Assembly: GCA_036365515.1 (NCBI GenBank) | Contig: CM070876.1 | Location: 109,898,810-109,962,809 of the forward strand | DNA from: Torymus aiolomorphi | Lineage: Eukaryota > Arthropoda > Insecta > Hymenoptera > Torymidae | Reading direction: 5' to 3' | DNA: 64,000 bases | Shown: one piece after another, positions 1-12,322 of the stretch | Numbering within the stretch: position 1 is the first letter of the stretch | Layout: the number at the start of each line of letters is the position of its first letter | Program-made: the position numbers and the translations under genes | Notes under the pieces: model-generated | Told to the model about the DNA's origin: nothing | Seen by the model: the letters and a program-made list of their open reading frames with translations, nothing else | The model's database searches: none

Positions 1-951
1 AGACACACATACATCACGTCAGGAAACGCTTAAAACGCCCTCATTTTGGATGGAAAAGACTTTTCTTGTATCAAATTGTTAGTTTTTCAAGTCGAACAAT
101 TTTCACTCTGGTGAAATTATAAGGCTCACCCGAGCCGCGGTCGTGCCTAACGAAGGACAAAAGCTACCACCACAGGAGATGATCTTTTAATCTTTTTTTT
201 AACGATTTTTGTAGTAGATAAAAACGCATTGAATTTCTCGTACATCCATTTCAATATATATCATCACGCGGTCATCCTAAGGCTTACCTTCGGAGCGCTC
301 CGGCGCTCCTTGATATTGGTAATTTTCTTTGAGAAAGCACTCTACTAATTTAGTTAGCAGCGGTTTTTAATTTCAGATTTTGGAATTTGTCATAGATTTA
401 GAACATACTTTTACACGCCCAATTTAATAAATTTGAAATCTCCGATTTTAAACAGTGTTTGAGCATTTGCTGTAATTATTCAGATGTAATCTTTCTAAAA
501 AAATTTTTATGTGAAATAAATGAAATAAAATATTTTATTTCGGTGTTTATACTATTTCTACCAAGTGCATTGATAAAATTCTTTTCTAGTCATGTAATTT
601 AAATTAAAAAATTATATTCTTTATTTGTGGATGGTGATATACATATACATAGAAACCAACTCAACAAATTTTTATTTAAGTGGGATTCGTCAATCCGACG
701 ATCTTTGGGTTAAGAGTCAAACGTCCTACTGAGTGTGCCACGGAAGCTAAATTAAACACAAAATGTTAATAAAAAAGGTAATAATAAAAACTTGAAAATG
801 TAATTTCAATTTTTTGTGAACCGCACTGCTTCTCTTCTTTCAGCTACTCTCTGGTTATTTAATATTCTTGTCGATAGTCATAATAACTATACCGAGGGTA
901 CTGCTGCAATAAATATATAATATATATATACACACACACATTGTAAATTAA
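1..951. other. AT-rich stretch without recognisable gene
   Basis: I see no coding frame, RNA gene or clear repeat border here. The DNA is AT-rich, with short A and T runs and a small TA/CA tract near 915-940. It abuts the fold-back repeat that starts near 952. Confidence 0.6.
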
Positions 952-1653
952 GATTAAGGTATTTCACCTGGTCGAAACAGCAGTTTTAGTTTTTGTATTT
1001 TTTAAATAATGTTTTATTAAGTTGATAATCCAAGAGAAAGTACATGTAACAAATATATACTAGAAGGAACATAAGACAATTTTTTTCAGACAAATTCAGG
1101 CAATAATCACTATGCTATTGTTACAATTAAAGACAAAAATTTCAATAAGTTTCTTCAATTTTTTTATTTTTTATCCGATCTTAGCGAAATAAACCTTATT
1201 TTGTTCGTTAAGAAATTTCAGGAGGAGTATCGGTGGGAAAATTTATGATACGAGTTACCAGTACGGCGCAATATAAATTTGTTTCAGAAAAGCAAGTCAA
1301 GTTTTAGAGTGTTTAAGATGAACAAATTGATGTTGCGCTGTACTGGTAACTCGTATCATAAATTTTCCCACCGATATTCCCCTTGAAATTTCTTAACGAA
1401 CAAAATAAGCTTTATTTCACTAAGATCGGATAAAAAATAAAAAAATTAGAGAAACTAATTGAAGTTTTTGTCTTTAATTGTAACAATAGCATAGTGATTA
1501 TTGCCTGAATTCGTCTGAAAAAAATTGTCTTATGTTCCTTCTAGTATATATTTGTTACACGTACTTACTCTTGGATTATCAACTTAATAAAACATTATTT
1601 AAAAAATACAAAAACTAAAACTGCTGTTTCGAACGGGTGAACGACCTTAAATT
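952..1653. repeat. Fold-back repeat with ~320-bp arms
   Basis: The arms at about 952-1275 and 1333-1653 are reverse complements with few mismatches. They are separated by a loop of about 57 bp. Outer ends read ATTAAGGT...TTCACC on the left and the complement on the right. There is no coding capacity, so this looks like a MITE or fold-back element. I could not define a target duplication because the similarity fades gradually at the ends. It lies just downstream of the minus-strand coiled-coil gene remnant. Confidence 0.8.
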
Positions 1654-1675
1654 GTTTGTAAATAATAATACATAC

Positions 1676-3057
1676 TAATCGTCTAGGTTCGTTTTCCTCG
1701 AGCTCTGTAATCCTTTTCTTGGCCACATCTAATTTCTTTTTCAAGTCCAGGTTGTTGTTGTGGTAGATACGGATTCTCTATAAATTCAAATTTTATTTGT
1801 AAAATTATATGAATTAAATTTTCAGCATTAAATTATATAGCATAGCAGAAGTGTTAATAACCGTATCAGTTAAGGAAGTTGTCTCGATTTTGAATAAGAA
1901 AGCAGATTTTAATAAAATGTTGAGGACTGGTTCATATAAGTCTTAAAATAACTCAGTTAAATTCTTGGAACCAAAAGGTACCTAGGAAGCAAGATATGGA
2001 TGTTTTCGTTTAAAGTAATTTAACATGGAGTCTTACGGGGATTCGCACAAATTTTCGTATTTTGTTTCACAGAAAGAGTAGTTTGTGATGAAAACATTTT
2101 CAGCTAAAGATAAGCATATAACGAACGATTATTGCTCTTACAAAGTATCATTAGATACCTTTATTTATAAAAGAAAAATTTACTCAAGTCAAAAACTATA
2201 CATTTAATCTAAAAAAATGAGTCAAATCAGCTGACGAAACTTGTTATTGATAATTCAGACGAATAGAATTGTTTTGTTTGAATGTATAATTATTATTTAG
2301 TTTACCGATATTTTTAAGGCTTTCTTCAACAACATATACTTTGTAAATTAACAAATAGATAAACAGCCCTCATTTGTACTAGTTGTGTATTGAGAGAACT
2401 CCCTTAACCAGTTATAATGATGATAATATTTTGCAAATAATTTACCTCTTTTAACTTTGCAATTACTTCATCTGCGTTTCTGTTAGAAAAGTCTACTGAT
2501 GCAGTTAATGCAGATGAAGTAGGTATAGTCGGTGGAACCAATGGTGGAGTTATATGATGATACTGCTACTGATCATGAAGCATGCGCTTTAAGTTATGAA
2601 CTTCCGCTGCTAATCTGGCCACCTCATCTGACTGTTGGTGCCGTTCATACCGATGCGGTAGCCGTACGAGTCATACCTAGGTTGTTGCTGTTTGTGGCGC
2701 TCATCTTCTTCTTGCCCTCTTCTCTTTCTCTCCTCCCTCTCCTTATCCCCCTTTCTTTTTCTTTCTTTTCTCTCCTCTTCCTTTCTTTTTTCATCAGCCT
2801 TTAGTTTTTCCTCCTCCTTTCTTTTTAACTCTTTCCTCCCCTCTTCCTTTCTTTTTTCTTCCGTCATAAGTCTTTCGTCTTCCTTTCTTTTTTCATCTGC
2901 CTTTCGCTTTTCCTCCTCCTTCCTTCTTTCTTCCGCCTTTAGTCTCTCCTCCTTTTTTTCTCTTCTTTTAGCTTTTCAATTTCTTTTTTTAGTTTTTCAT
3001 TTTCTTCTATTTGTTTAAATTTCTTGCCATTTCCTTTTACTCCATGTTTTTTCGTTC
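1676..3057 (-). pseudogene. Two-exon fragment of a charged coiled-coil gene
   Basis: On the minus strand an open frame runs from a splice acceptor (TTTTCAG before 3057) through a long Lys/Arg/Glu-rich helix with repeats such as EEKRKEE and KADEKRKE. It changes frame once near 2623 and ends in a donor (GAG|GTAAAT at 2446/2445). A second exon of exactly 34 codons (1777-1676) has an acceptor and a GTATGT donor in the matching phase, and continues as coiled coil (KKKLDVAKKRITELEENE). Exon 1 also has an in-frame TAG at 2566-2568. So there is one frameshift and one nonsense codon in an otherwise well-bounded gene structure. The composition suggests a single alpha-helix or coiled-coil protein. I do not recognise the family, and neither end of the gene is visible. 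It could be a decayed host gene or part of a transposon-carried gene. Confidence 0.5.
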
Positions 3058-3165
3058 CTGAAAAGATAAGTTGAAAATCACCTTACGCACTAATTGCGAA
3101 CGGTGTTTTATCCCACCGGAGCCGAATAATCATATTAAAATTATGATTTTGAGGTTACAGTGCTA

Positions 3166-3168
3166 TAA

Positions 3169-3252
<84 letters not shown>
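3166..3252. repeat. (TA)n microsatellite
   Basis: An uninterrupted TA dinucleotide run of about 85 bp, passing into CATA/CAAA repeats. Any reading frame across it is an artefact. Confidence 0.95.
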
Positions 3253-3257
<5 letters not shown>

Positions 3258-3532
3258 CATACAAACATGCATGAACATATACTTAGAATTCACTCCCGCT
3301 TGCCGCATAACCTCTCAAAAAAAACATGCATATAAACACCGATTAATAAAACGAATGCACAAACGCGAAAAAATATTTATTCTTGCTTACCCCTATTTAC
3401 CGTAGCTACCGTCTTCTTTACTCTCATCGACCTCATCATTCTTTGATGAGATATCTCTTTGTTGCAAGCGGGGACAACTACGGCCAGGCACGGGCTGGTT
3501 CTTTGATTATGGGAGCATGTGACATAAGGGGG

Positions 3533-3902
3533 TGCCATAGTCGTACCGTTACCGACCGAGAAATTCACACAGTTTCAAGGTGATTAAAAATAAAATACGT
3601 AAAATCACAAAAAAACAAGAGAACACTTCGCTGCGGTTTTGAACGTTCTATCACCTAGTAAAAGTTTGAAGCCGAAATATTAAGTGGTTTTTGCAAAAAC
3701 TTTGAACAAAACAAAATTCGGTTTCGTTCAAAGTTTTTGCAAAAACAACTTGATATTTCGACTCCAAACTTTTACTGGATGATAGAACGTTCAAAACCGC
3801 AGCGAAGTGTTCTCTTGATTTTTTGTGATTCGACGTATTTTATTTTTAATCAGCTTGAAACTGTGTGAATTGCTCGGTCGGTAATGGTAGGACTATGGAA
3901 CC
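3533..3902. mobile_element. Fold-back MITE with GGGGTGCCATAGTC ends
   Basis: Two arms of about 170 bp (3533-3710 and 3725-3902) are reverse complements, with only a ~15-bp centre. The ends read GGGGTGCCATAGTC on the left and GACTATGGAACCCC on the right. ATAAG occurs next to both ends and may be a target duplication, offset by one base. There is no coding capacity. A degenerate related end (GGGGTGCCACAGTTGTACC) occurs near 10,975, so the family is dispersed in the window. Confidence 0.75.
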
Positions 3903-3910
3903 CCGATAAG

Positions 3911-3973
3911 CGCTGTGCTGTGCGATGCCGTGCGATGCCGTACGATGCCGTTCGATGCCGCGCAGTGCCGCAT
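3911..3973 (+). repeat. 10-bp tandem repeat GTGCGATGCC
   Basis: About six imperfect copies of a 10-bp unit related to GTGCGATGCC lie directly downstream of the MITE. Confidence 0.75.
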
Positions 3974-4159
3974 GATTGTAAGTGCTGCGTCCGATCAAAA
4001 TATTCAGTAGTTTTTGCGTAAAGTTTGAACGAGATATCGAGGTGGTGGCGAGCGCGGTGTCAGAATTTTGTTCAAGGTTTATGCGAAAACTAATTGATAT
4101 TTTGACTTAAAACTTTGCAGAAAGGTAGAGTATTATAAAGCCTAGAAGGGTAAAGTCAT

Positions 4160-5330
4160 CATTTTACTTAATTTGCAAAAGAAAAAAATAGATTTTGTTA
4201 TCATAAGTCTATTGTGTAGTACAGGGTTACCAGAAGATGGCGTTACAAGCGTGCCGTCTGCGTCTGGGCGGGCCTGCCGGGCCCTTGTCGTGATTAGGAC
4301 TCGTTTTTTTTTGTTCTCTCACGCACCGCCGCCGCATTGTAAGCTCGAGTTTTGCAGTTTGCGTTTTCAAATTGACGAAAGACTGACCGAACGTCGAGAT
4401 TTTCATAGTATTTGATAGCGAGGATTTTCGGAAGGGTGCTTTTCACGAAGAACGAGGATTATCAAAGTGTTTGACTTTAACTTAACCTCAACCTCTGGAA
4501 TATTTGGCTGATAAAAGATAAGAAGACTTGTGACAAAATGGGTTGTGCAGCAAGTACGAATGGTGAAAAAGCTGCAGCTGAAAGGTCTAATAAGATTGAC
4601 AAAGGCATTCGAGCTGATGGAGAAAGAATTGCAAATGAAGTTAAATTACTTCTTCTTGGAGCTGGAGAATCTGGTAAATCTACAATTGTGAAGCAAATGA
4701 AAATCATCCATGAAACAGGCTATAGTCAAGAAGAATGTGAGCAATTCAAACCTGTTGTCTACAGCAATACTATACAAAGTTTAATGACAATAATTCGGGC
4801 AATGGGAGATTTGAAAATAGACTTTGCTGATCCTAGCAAAGTAAATGTTGCAAGAGAATTTCTCACAATAGCATCATCTACAGAAGAGAGAGAACTGAAT
4901 AACGAACTCGTGCATTTGATGAAAAGTCTATGGAATGATACTGGTGTTCAACGTCGCCTTACTCGTAGTCGAGAATATCAATTAAATGATTCTGCAGCTT
5001 ATTACCTAAATGCTTTGGATCGTATCACACAACCAAATTACATTCCAACTGAACAAGATGTTTTAAAAACCAGAATAAAACTACTGGAATTGTAGAAACA
5101 CGTTTTTCATTTAAAGGACTGAATTTCAAAATGTTTGATGTTGGTGGTCAACGCTCAGAGAGGAAAAAATGGATTCATTGTTTTGAAAATGTTACTGCCA
5201 TTATATTTTGTGTTGCTTTAAGCGAGTATGACTTGGTTCTTGCTGAAGATGAAGAAATGAATCGTATGGTTGAGTCTATGAATTATTTGATTCCATTTGT
5301 AACAGTAAATGGTTTATAGATATAAAAAAT
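4160..5330 (+). pseudogene. Intronless G-protein alpha-i copy, 3'-truncated
   Basis: From ATG 4538 the frame encodes an insect-like Gi alpha subunit. It starts MGCAAS (lipid-acceptor Gly2/Cys3) and has the P-loop GAGESGKST, the arginine-containing switch I region and switch II ([12 protein letters not shown]). About 250 codons run without an intron, so this is a retrocopy. About 380 bp of leader-like DNA precedes the ATG. Two one-base losses, each in an A-rich run, break the frame near 5082 (stop at 5093-5095) and near 5283 (stop at 5317-5319). Homology stops shortly after the KWF region, so the NKKD and TCAT guanine-binding motifs and the receptor-binding C-terminus are absent. Protein conservation is high for a pseudogene. 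It was either recently lost, or the homopolymer errors come from assembly. Truncation still makes normal G-alpha function very unlikely. Confidence 0.85.
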
Positions 5331-5386
5331 TGCATTCTCAGAAAGCTAACTTATTACGGTTTTGGCTTTGGCACATTACCTAAGTG

Positions 5387-5880
5387 TCAGTGTTGTTGAT
5401 GTTTACTTTGAGGTGCTGTATTTTAGTACTTAATTTAAAAAAGTATGAGAATGATAGAAATCCGCTTCTCTAATGCATTTTAGGCATCGCATGTATTTTC
5501 AAGCTGTTTTCATCTTTCTGTAAGTAGATATAATTTAATGAAAAAAAAATTAAGTTATGCCATTTTTCAGATTTAGTTGAGGCACTGCTTGTGTATTTCT
5601 TAGAACTGTCAAACTGAAAAATGATATATTTTGATTTTTTTATTATATTATATGTATTTTCAGAAACATAAAGTCAACTCAAAAATACATGAGATGTCTG
5701 AGATGCATTACTGAAGCGGGTTTTTATTATTCTTACAGTCTTTTCGATTAAGAACGGACACATCATCTCAAAGTAAATATCGATTACATTGAATTGCCAA
5801 TATACCTGCTAAATATAACAGGTGGCTTTTATATTGTAGGAGCAGGATGAACTTCCTTTCCAAGTTTTTAATTTTGACCC
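5387..5880. repeat. Fold-back repeat, related to 6570-6960
   Basis: The segment 5387-5695 recurs as a direct copy at about 6640-6955, inside the left arm of the giant inverted repeat. Its own right half (5690-5880) is a diverged reverse complement of its left half and of the DNA at 6570-6640 (AAAGCYACCTGT...). This is a non-coding fold-back family. It begins about 60 bp after homology to G-alpha-i ends. The remaining 5881-6157 is AT-rich without a gene. Confidence 0.65.
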
Positions 5881-7179
5881 ATATAGTGTAGTGTAGTGTA
5901 GTGAGTGTGAGTGTGTCTAAAAGATCTATAGATCTATAGTTTAACAGCTATGTTCACAAAATGCAAGTCATTCAGTGTTCAATTTAAGACTGCATGGTTG
6001 AGCAATAAATCTGAGAATATGTAAAAATTGTGAAAAAATTATTTTAACCTGTGAAATTCAGTTTGATTGTAGTAGGTAATGAATAATGAGTTGGCTTATT
6101 CGTTAACTACCAACATTAATTGACTTTTAGAGGTTATAATCAACTTTTCATAATTCTGACAGATTTCCAAATTTATTATTCAATTACACTTGTTTAAAGT
6201 AAATATTAAATACCATATATTAAAAGCAGACCTACAGATTTATAGATCTTTCGGACAGTCACACACCACACGAAAGTTCAGATTTCATAAGAGAAAACAC
6301 ATTTAATCCTTTCAGTCACAGAAGCCTATATATAAGCACCCAAAATTTTTTTACATTTCTCGTCATTTTTGTTGTATTTAATGCATTTCCCTCATTTTTT
6401 TTTGCATTTTCAGTTAGATAAATACTTAAACTTGAGAAATATAATGATACTTTTTGGATTTATAATTGTTTATAATTGTTAGAAATAAATTTATGCCAAA
6501 AAATCGTATTTTTGTGAATTTAATTTGTGACTGAAAGGGTTAATTAAATAGGTTGAAATTTACAACTTAAAAAGACAAATTAATTCTGCTCTTATAATAT
6601 AAAAGCTACCTGTCAGATTTAACAGGTGTACTCATTATTCAGTGTTGTTGATGTTTACTTTGAGGTGCTGTGTTTTAGTACTTAATTTAAAAAAGTATGA
6701 GAATGATAGAAATCCGCTTCTCTAATGCATTTCAGGCATCGCATGTATTTTTAAGCTGATTTCATCTTTCTGTAAGTATAGATTTAATTTAATGAAAAAA
6801 AAATTAAGTTATGCAATTTTTCAGATTTAATTGAGGCACTGCTTGTGTATTTCGTAGAACTGTCAATCTGAAAAATGACATTTTCATTTTTTTTTATTAA
6901 ATTATATGTATTTTCAGAAACATACTTAAAGTCAACTCAAAAATACACGAAAAATTTTTGTTCAAATGCCATTGCTAAACGTTTTTGAATATCGACTTGA
7001 AACTTTACAGAATGGTAGATGGCTTCATTTAAGAAGGCAATGATGTGTGTTTTGCATGATTTACAAAAAAAAATATAGATTTATTATCATTTATGGCCTG
7101 TTATAATCATAAGAAATGAACTATTAATAAAAACGATATTTATGACCATAACGTTCGTGAATCGTGACGGTCATTTCTG

Positions 7180-7363
7180 TGTTACGCCCGTTACACGCAG
7201 AAAAATACAAGGAACAGATACAGAAATAACATGGGTTAGTATATCTATATATATGAGGAACAGCGCTTATTCCTCGCTGTTCCTCGTATATATAGATATA
7301 CTAGCCATGTTAATTTCTTATATCTGTCACTGTTCCTTTTTGCGTGTAACGGGCCTTACGGCA
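7180..7363. mobile_element. Palindromic MITE in left arm
   Basis: A near-perfect hairpin of about 184 bp centred near 7270. The ends read TGTTACGCCCGTTACACGCA and the complement. It contains GTTCCT/AGGAAC blocks and an ATATATAG core. It is non-coding. The counterpart in the right arm is at 15,971-16,156. Confidence 0.75.
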
Positions 7364-7451
7364 CTGTGTTAACACAGCTGGCATGCCGGCGCACGCGGCA
7401 CGCGACGACCCGAGCGGGTCAACTGACTAAGTTGCATGTGGCCCCGCGTCG

Positions 7452-7760
7452 CACAGTGGGGCCACGAGCAAAAACAAGCGCCGAAATTCGCGCTTGCCTC
7501 GAAAAATGCATAAAAAAGAAGTTTGAGGCACGAAAGTATTCGTTGTAACATATATTTTATTAAACCGTTTCCCCTGGTATGATCGTAATCGATATGTATA
7601 TTGATGTATATCAGGCATATATTGAGCATACATACAGTAGCCGCATTAAAATGACATTTTCGTATATCAGGCATATATTGAGCATACATACAGTAACCGC
7701 ATTAAAAAGACATTTTCGTGCAAAGCTTTTCATTACTATATATATATATATATATATAAC
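7452..7760. other. Left-arm-only segment
   Basis: This 0.3-kb stretch has no partner in the right arm. It contains a 57-bp tandem duplication (units beginning TATATCAGGCATATATTGAG) and a short TA run. No gene is supported. Confidence 0.5.
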
Positions 7761-8070
7761 CTATTTACAAAAAATTACGTTTTCATTAATAACTTATGAC
7801 GTAATATAGCTACCGACTTTTTCTTTTCTTTAAATTGTAGATAAGATTATCCTACATACAGAGAATTCATGATATATAAACAATATTTCTTCTAAATATT
7901 AAAAAAATCGAAAATAAAAATTTTTAAATTAAAAAATGGCTATAAAAAAAAAAATTAAATTTTACAAAAATAGAATATTGACCTCAATTGTGGAAGCAAA
8001 ATCTAAAAAAATGATCACTCTCTCGTTAAAATCGGTCGAGTAGATCATGAGATATCAGCGTATACGGACA

Positions 8071-8072
<2 letters not shown>

Positions 8073-8161
<89 letters not shown>

Positions 8162-8256
8162 GCGCGCGCGCGCGCACACACACACTAACACACACACACA
8201 CACACATACACATACACACACACATACACACGCACGCACACACACACACACACATC
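8073..8256. repeat. (CA)n/(CG)n microsatellite
   Basis: A compound CA-CG-CA simple repeat. Apparent open frames on both strands are artefacts of the dinucleotide composition. Confidence 0.95.
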
Positions 8257-8377
8257 CATACGGACATTTTCTAAAAATAGTGTATTTCGATTCCAAATTT
8301 GCTAAATAACATTTCTAATACATTATCTCATAAACTTTTTTTTTTACTATCACAAAGCTTCCTCTAGGAGGAAGCAA

Positions 8378-9480
8378 AATTATCTGGTGAGTAGCTTACT
8401 GTAAGAAAGTTTATTGGTTTATACTTTTCAGCTAGTACGTATCCTGCAATAATTTCCTACCAGTTTGACAGGAGTATGGCTTCTCTGTACTCCCTCGCAG
8501 CCAACTTATTCTTGTTGTAATTATGTTTTTTTGCCTAGGGCGAAGAGCTCCTGCAGACGTCATCGCAGCGTTGTAAAAACCTGCAGCTTTTTATTGGGAC
8601 GAGATGTTGAACTGACATTTTATGTGGACCTTCATAACCTCTTCACTCGTTAAAAAAATTATCTGGTGGGTAGCTCACTGAAAGCAAGTTTATTGGTTTA
8701 TACTTTTGAGCTAGCACGTATCCTGCAATAATTTCCTACCCTTTTGACAGGAGTATGGCTTCTCTGTACTCCCTCCGCAGCCAACTTATTCTTGTTGTAA
8801 TTATGTTTTTTTTGGCTAGGGCGAAGAGCTCCTGCAGACGACATCGCGGTGTCGTAAACTCTTGCAGCTTTTTATTGAGACGAGATGTTGGACTGACATT
8901 TTATGTGGACCTTCATAACCTCTGAACTCGTTAAAAAAATTACCTGGTGAGTAGCTTACTGTAAGCAAGTTTATTGGTTTATACCTTTCAGCTAGTACGT
9001 ATCCTGGAGTAATTTCCTACCCTTTTGACAGGAGTATGGCTTCTCTGTACTCCGTCCGCAGCCAACTTATTCTTATTGTAATTATGTTTTTTTGCATAGG
9101 GCGAACAGTTCCTGCAGATGACATCGCGGCGTCGTAAACTCCTGCAGCTTGTTATTGGGACGTGATATTGGACTGACATTTAATGTGGACCTTCATAACC
9201 TCTGAACTCGTTAAAAAAATTATCTGGTGAGTAGCTTACTGTAAGCAAGTTTATTGGTTTATACTTTCAGCTAGCACGTATCCTGCAATAATTTCGTACC
9301 CTTTTGACAGGAGTATGGCTTCTCTGTATTTCCTCCGCAGCCAACTTATTCTTGTTGTAATTATGTTTTTTGGCCTAGGGCGAAGAGCTCCTGCAGACGA
9401 CATCGCCGCGTCCTAAACACCTGCAGTTATTGTTTTTGATTGGGATCAGATGACGGAGACGTGTATTTTATATGGGCTAA
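8378..9480. repeat. 280-bp satellite, four units
   Basis: Four head-to-tail units start near 8378, 8657, 8938 and 9219, spaced 279-281 bp. Each contains CTGGTGAGTAGCTTACTG, a TTTATACTTTTCAG-like tract and CTCCTGCAGACG. The units differ at several percent of positions. Short open frames inside them are not conserved between units, so I treat the array as non-coding. Confidence 0.9.
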
Positions 9481-10261
9481 AACTCCTGGGGATGTGATCA
9501 TCTTAAGTTGCTGCTTTAACAGTTTCACTATATCACCAGTCGCGATCAGTTACTGGTCTTTATGATAAGAAGCTATGGTTCTGTAAAGAGTAAAGCGCAT
9601 TCTTTAATTAAATTTTTAATATTTCGTTGTTGTAATTCTTGTTTGTAATATCTGCTTTTGGGAGTGCCTTTGTAATCACTCGAGGCTTTATCCTGAATTT
9701 AGACAATTACTGAGGTCAGAAGAAATTGGCTAACCTGCATCTATAATTTTTTTTTTATTTGTAGTCCTCATTTTTTTTACATATATAGAATATTGTGTTA
9801 TAAGTAAAAATAAATAATACAAAATAAAATGTAGGTTACATAGGAGTACAAAAATATTTCCTACACACACATAAATTTATCTTTTCGAATGGAAATTTTT
9901 CAAAATATTGTTAAAGTAAACTATGAAAGATCAATAGTTTCTTATATCATCATCAAAACATTATGTGATAAAAATTCCAATTAAGGTAAAGGAGACCGCT
10001 GCATCAGGGTGGCCAGATTTGGCTATTTCTCGTCAAATTGGCGATTTGCTCCTATCAATGGCGACTGAGTTTATCAGTTATTTTACTTTTTTTAAATATT
10101 TATTATTACCTATATTGCTGCAGTGCATGTGAGCTATCTATAAAAAGTTAACCTTTTCTCCGCAAGAAAATAGATTTGTTATCTTTATTATTTGGAATCT
10201 TTTTTTGTATAATTTTTAATTTTAATCAATATCGCACAGTTTTCCAAGGCGTAGATCAACT

Positions 10262-10690
10262 CGTGATCTATTCGTACCGCAGCTGCTTAAGGGAGTCGAA
10301 CAGATTCTGCTAATACTTCTCTTTAACCTTCTTTATGCGGTCCTCAATGTGAAGGTGATTCAGATCAGAGCACATTTGGAACTTTTCCGCAACTGAACCT
10401 CGGGCTCGAAAGGTTCGCAATTCTCTGATAGCAGAGAGCTCACGTCACCCACCGCATTAACCTCTCTCTCTCTAGCAGCTCGATTTTTTCGAAAACATCA
10501 TTGTAGCGCTCCATACCGCTGTTCTGTCACAACAGCTGCTTGGGGACGAAGCACCGAAACTCTTCGGCTGCACCTGCCCTAGTTCCCTGCGACCCTGCCC
10601 CAGCTCAGCCTTAAGAATAGCTATAGTTTTCTCGATTAGCGCGTCTAACTGCTTCTGGCGGTTTGTCACTAAGAACTTAATCTTGCGACC
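10262..10690 (-). pseudogene. Degraded coiled-coil coding fragment (left-arm copy)
   Basis: The minus strand carries a charged, helix-like frame beginning VTNRQKQLDALIEKTIA. It continues in a second frame (MERYNDVFEKIELLERE) and a third (DRIKKVKEKY), interrupted by stops and frameshifts. The mirror copy in the right arm (11,905-12,322) has the same 65-residue open segment, so the damage predates or was shared by the inverted duplication. The pattern suggests a decayed processed copy of a coiled-coil gene. I cannot name the family. Confidence 0.4.
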
Positions 10691-10970
10691 TTGTTACGTA
10701 TTCGTGCCTGCAGTACACCGCATGCCTTCATCACCATGCTCATTCAGACGGATCTTTAGCAGCTGTTGTCATGCAAACAGCTTCAGTTTTTCGCTCGTTG
10801 CAAGTTTGGCTTTGCGCTGCTGAAGATAGCTTTTACCGGAAATAGCAGAAAATTACGTTTCTAATTAGTTTATACTTTTGCAGTTCGTAGCTTACTTATT
10901 TTGATATTTTTTTCTGTAGTATTCTTTAATATCTTATTATAATTTACTTTCAGCCGAGAGCTATGTGCTT

Positions 10971-11623
10971 AACGGGGTGCCACAGTTGTACCATTACCTG
11001 AAGTTTTCTATATAAAATTCTAACATGGGTTCTGTCTTTCAAGCATCCTTGAATGCTTAACTATACGATAATTTACATTACATTTTTAGGAGCATGCTGC
11101 TAAACAATTACGTATATGGGAAACCTGGAGCCTCGTTAGTATATAACTAAATAAGGGCTAATAGCATAGGACTCAAGAACATAATAAATTAGCTGATCTG
11201 ACACTGAATGTCGAAAAAAAATGATTTTTATTATAAATCTGATTCTTATACTATATGGGATTGAGATCCCCAGTGTGTCAGTTTGCTTTGTGTACTTCCA
11301 TGTAACATTTTTGACTTAACAGGAAAGAAATCTTTATTCGTGTACTTGATTAGATGTATGTCTTATGCAAGTACGCGAAAAAGCTTTCCTGTAAAGCCAA
11401 CCATCTCAGATGAAAGTATGAAAAATACATTGGCACACTCAGGCTTTGAAACCCATATAGCGTACTAATCAGATTCAAAATCAGATTGCCTTCGAGGAAA
11501 AACTAACTTACGGGACACATTAAAGTGTTTATCGTACTCTTATATGAGATGACTGGCTTTGCAGGAAAGAAATCTTTATTCGTGTACTTGACTAGCTACA
11601 TGTCATATGCAAAAACATGAATA
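10971..11623. repeat. Spacer of the giant inverted repeat
   Basis: This unpaired centre contains two copies of a dispersed hairpin repeat recognised by TTTACAGGAAAG, CTTTATTCGTGTACTTG and AAAGCCAACCATCTC (about 11,300-11,400 and 11,545-11,625). The same family lies at 17.2-17.9 kb and 34.5-35.1 kb. A 61-codon open frame here is a by-product of the repeat. Confidence 0.7.
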
Positions 11624-11904
11624 CACATAGCTCTCGGCTGAAAGTAAATTATAATAAGATATTAAAGAATACTGCAGAAAAAAATATCAAAATAAGTAAG
11701 CTACGAACTGCAAAAGTATAAACTAATTAGAAACGTAATTTTCTGCTATTTCCGGTAAAAGCTATCTTCAGCAGCGCAAAGCCAAAATTGCAGCGAGCGA
11801 AAAACTGAAGCTGTTTGCATGACAACAGCTGCTGAAGATCCGTCTGAATGAGCATGGTGATGAAGGCATGCGGTGTACCGCAGGCACGACTACGTAACAA
11901 GGTC

Positions 11905-12322
11905 GCAAGATTAAGTTCTTAGTGACAAACCGCCAGAAGCAGTTAGACGCGCTAATCGAGAAAACTATAGCTATTCTTAAGGCTGAGCTGGGGCAGGGTC
12001 GCCGGGAACTGGGGCAGGTGCAGCCGAAGAGTTTCGGTGCTTCGTCCCCAAGCAGCTGTTGTGACAGAACAGCGGTATGGAGCGCTACAATGATGTTTTC
12101 GAAAAAATCGAGCTGCTAGAGAGAGAGAGGTTAATGCGGTGGGTGACGTGAGCTCTCTGCTATCAGAGAATTGCGAACCTTTCGAGCCCGAGGTTCAGTT
12201 GCGGAAAAGTTCCAAATGTGCTCTGATCTGAATCACCTTCACATTGAGGACCGCATAAAGAAGGTTAAAGAGAAGTATTAGCAGAATCTGTTCGACTCCC
12301 TTAAGCAGCTGCGGTACGAATA
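11905..12322 (+). pseudogene. Degraded coiled-coil coding fragment (right-arm copy)
   Basis: Mirror image of the fragment at 10,262-10,690, with the same 65-residue segment and the same downstream stops. The function is unknown. The two copies differ very little, which indicates recent duplication or ongoing gene conversion between the arms. Confidence 0.4.

Noticed and set aside
2692..3018. Plus-strand frame very rich in Ser, Leu and Phe
   Set aside because: It is the complement of the KR/E-rich helix exon on the minus strand, which has splice signals and better coding character.
8047..8296. Thr-His and Val-Cys repeat proteins on both strands
   Set aside because: Pure CA/CG microsatellite. 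All frames are open by composition.
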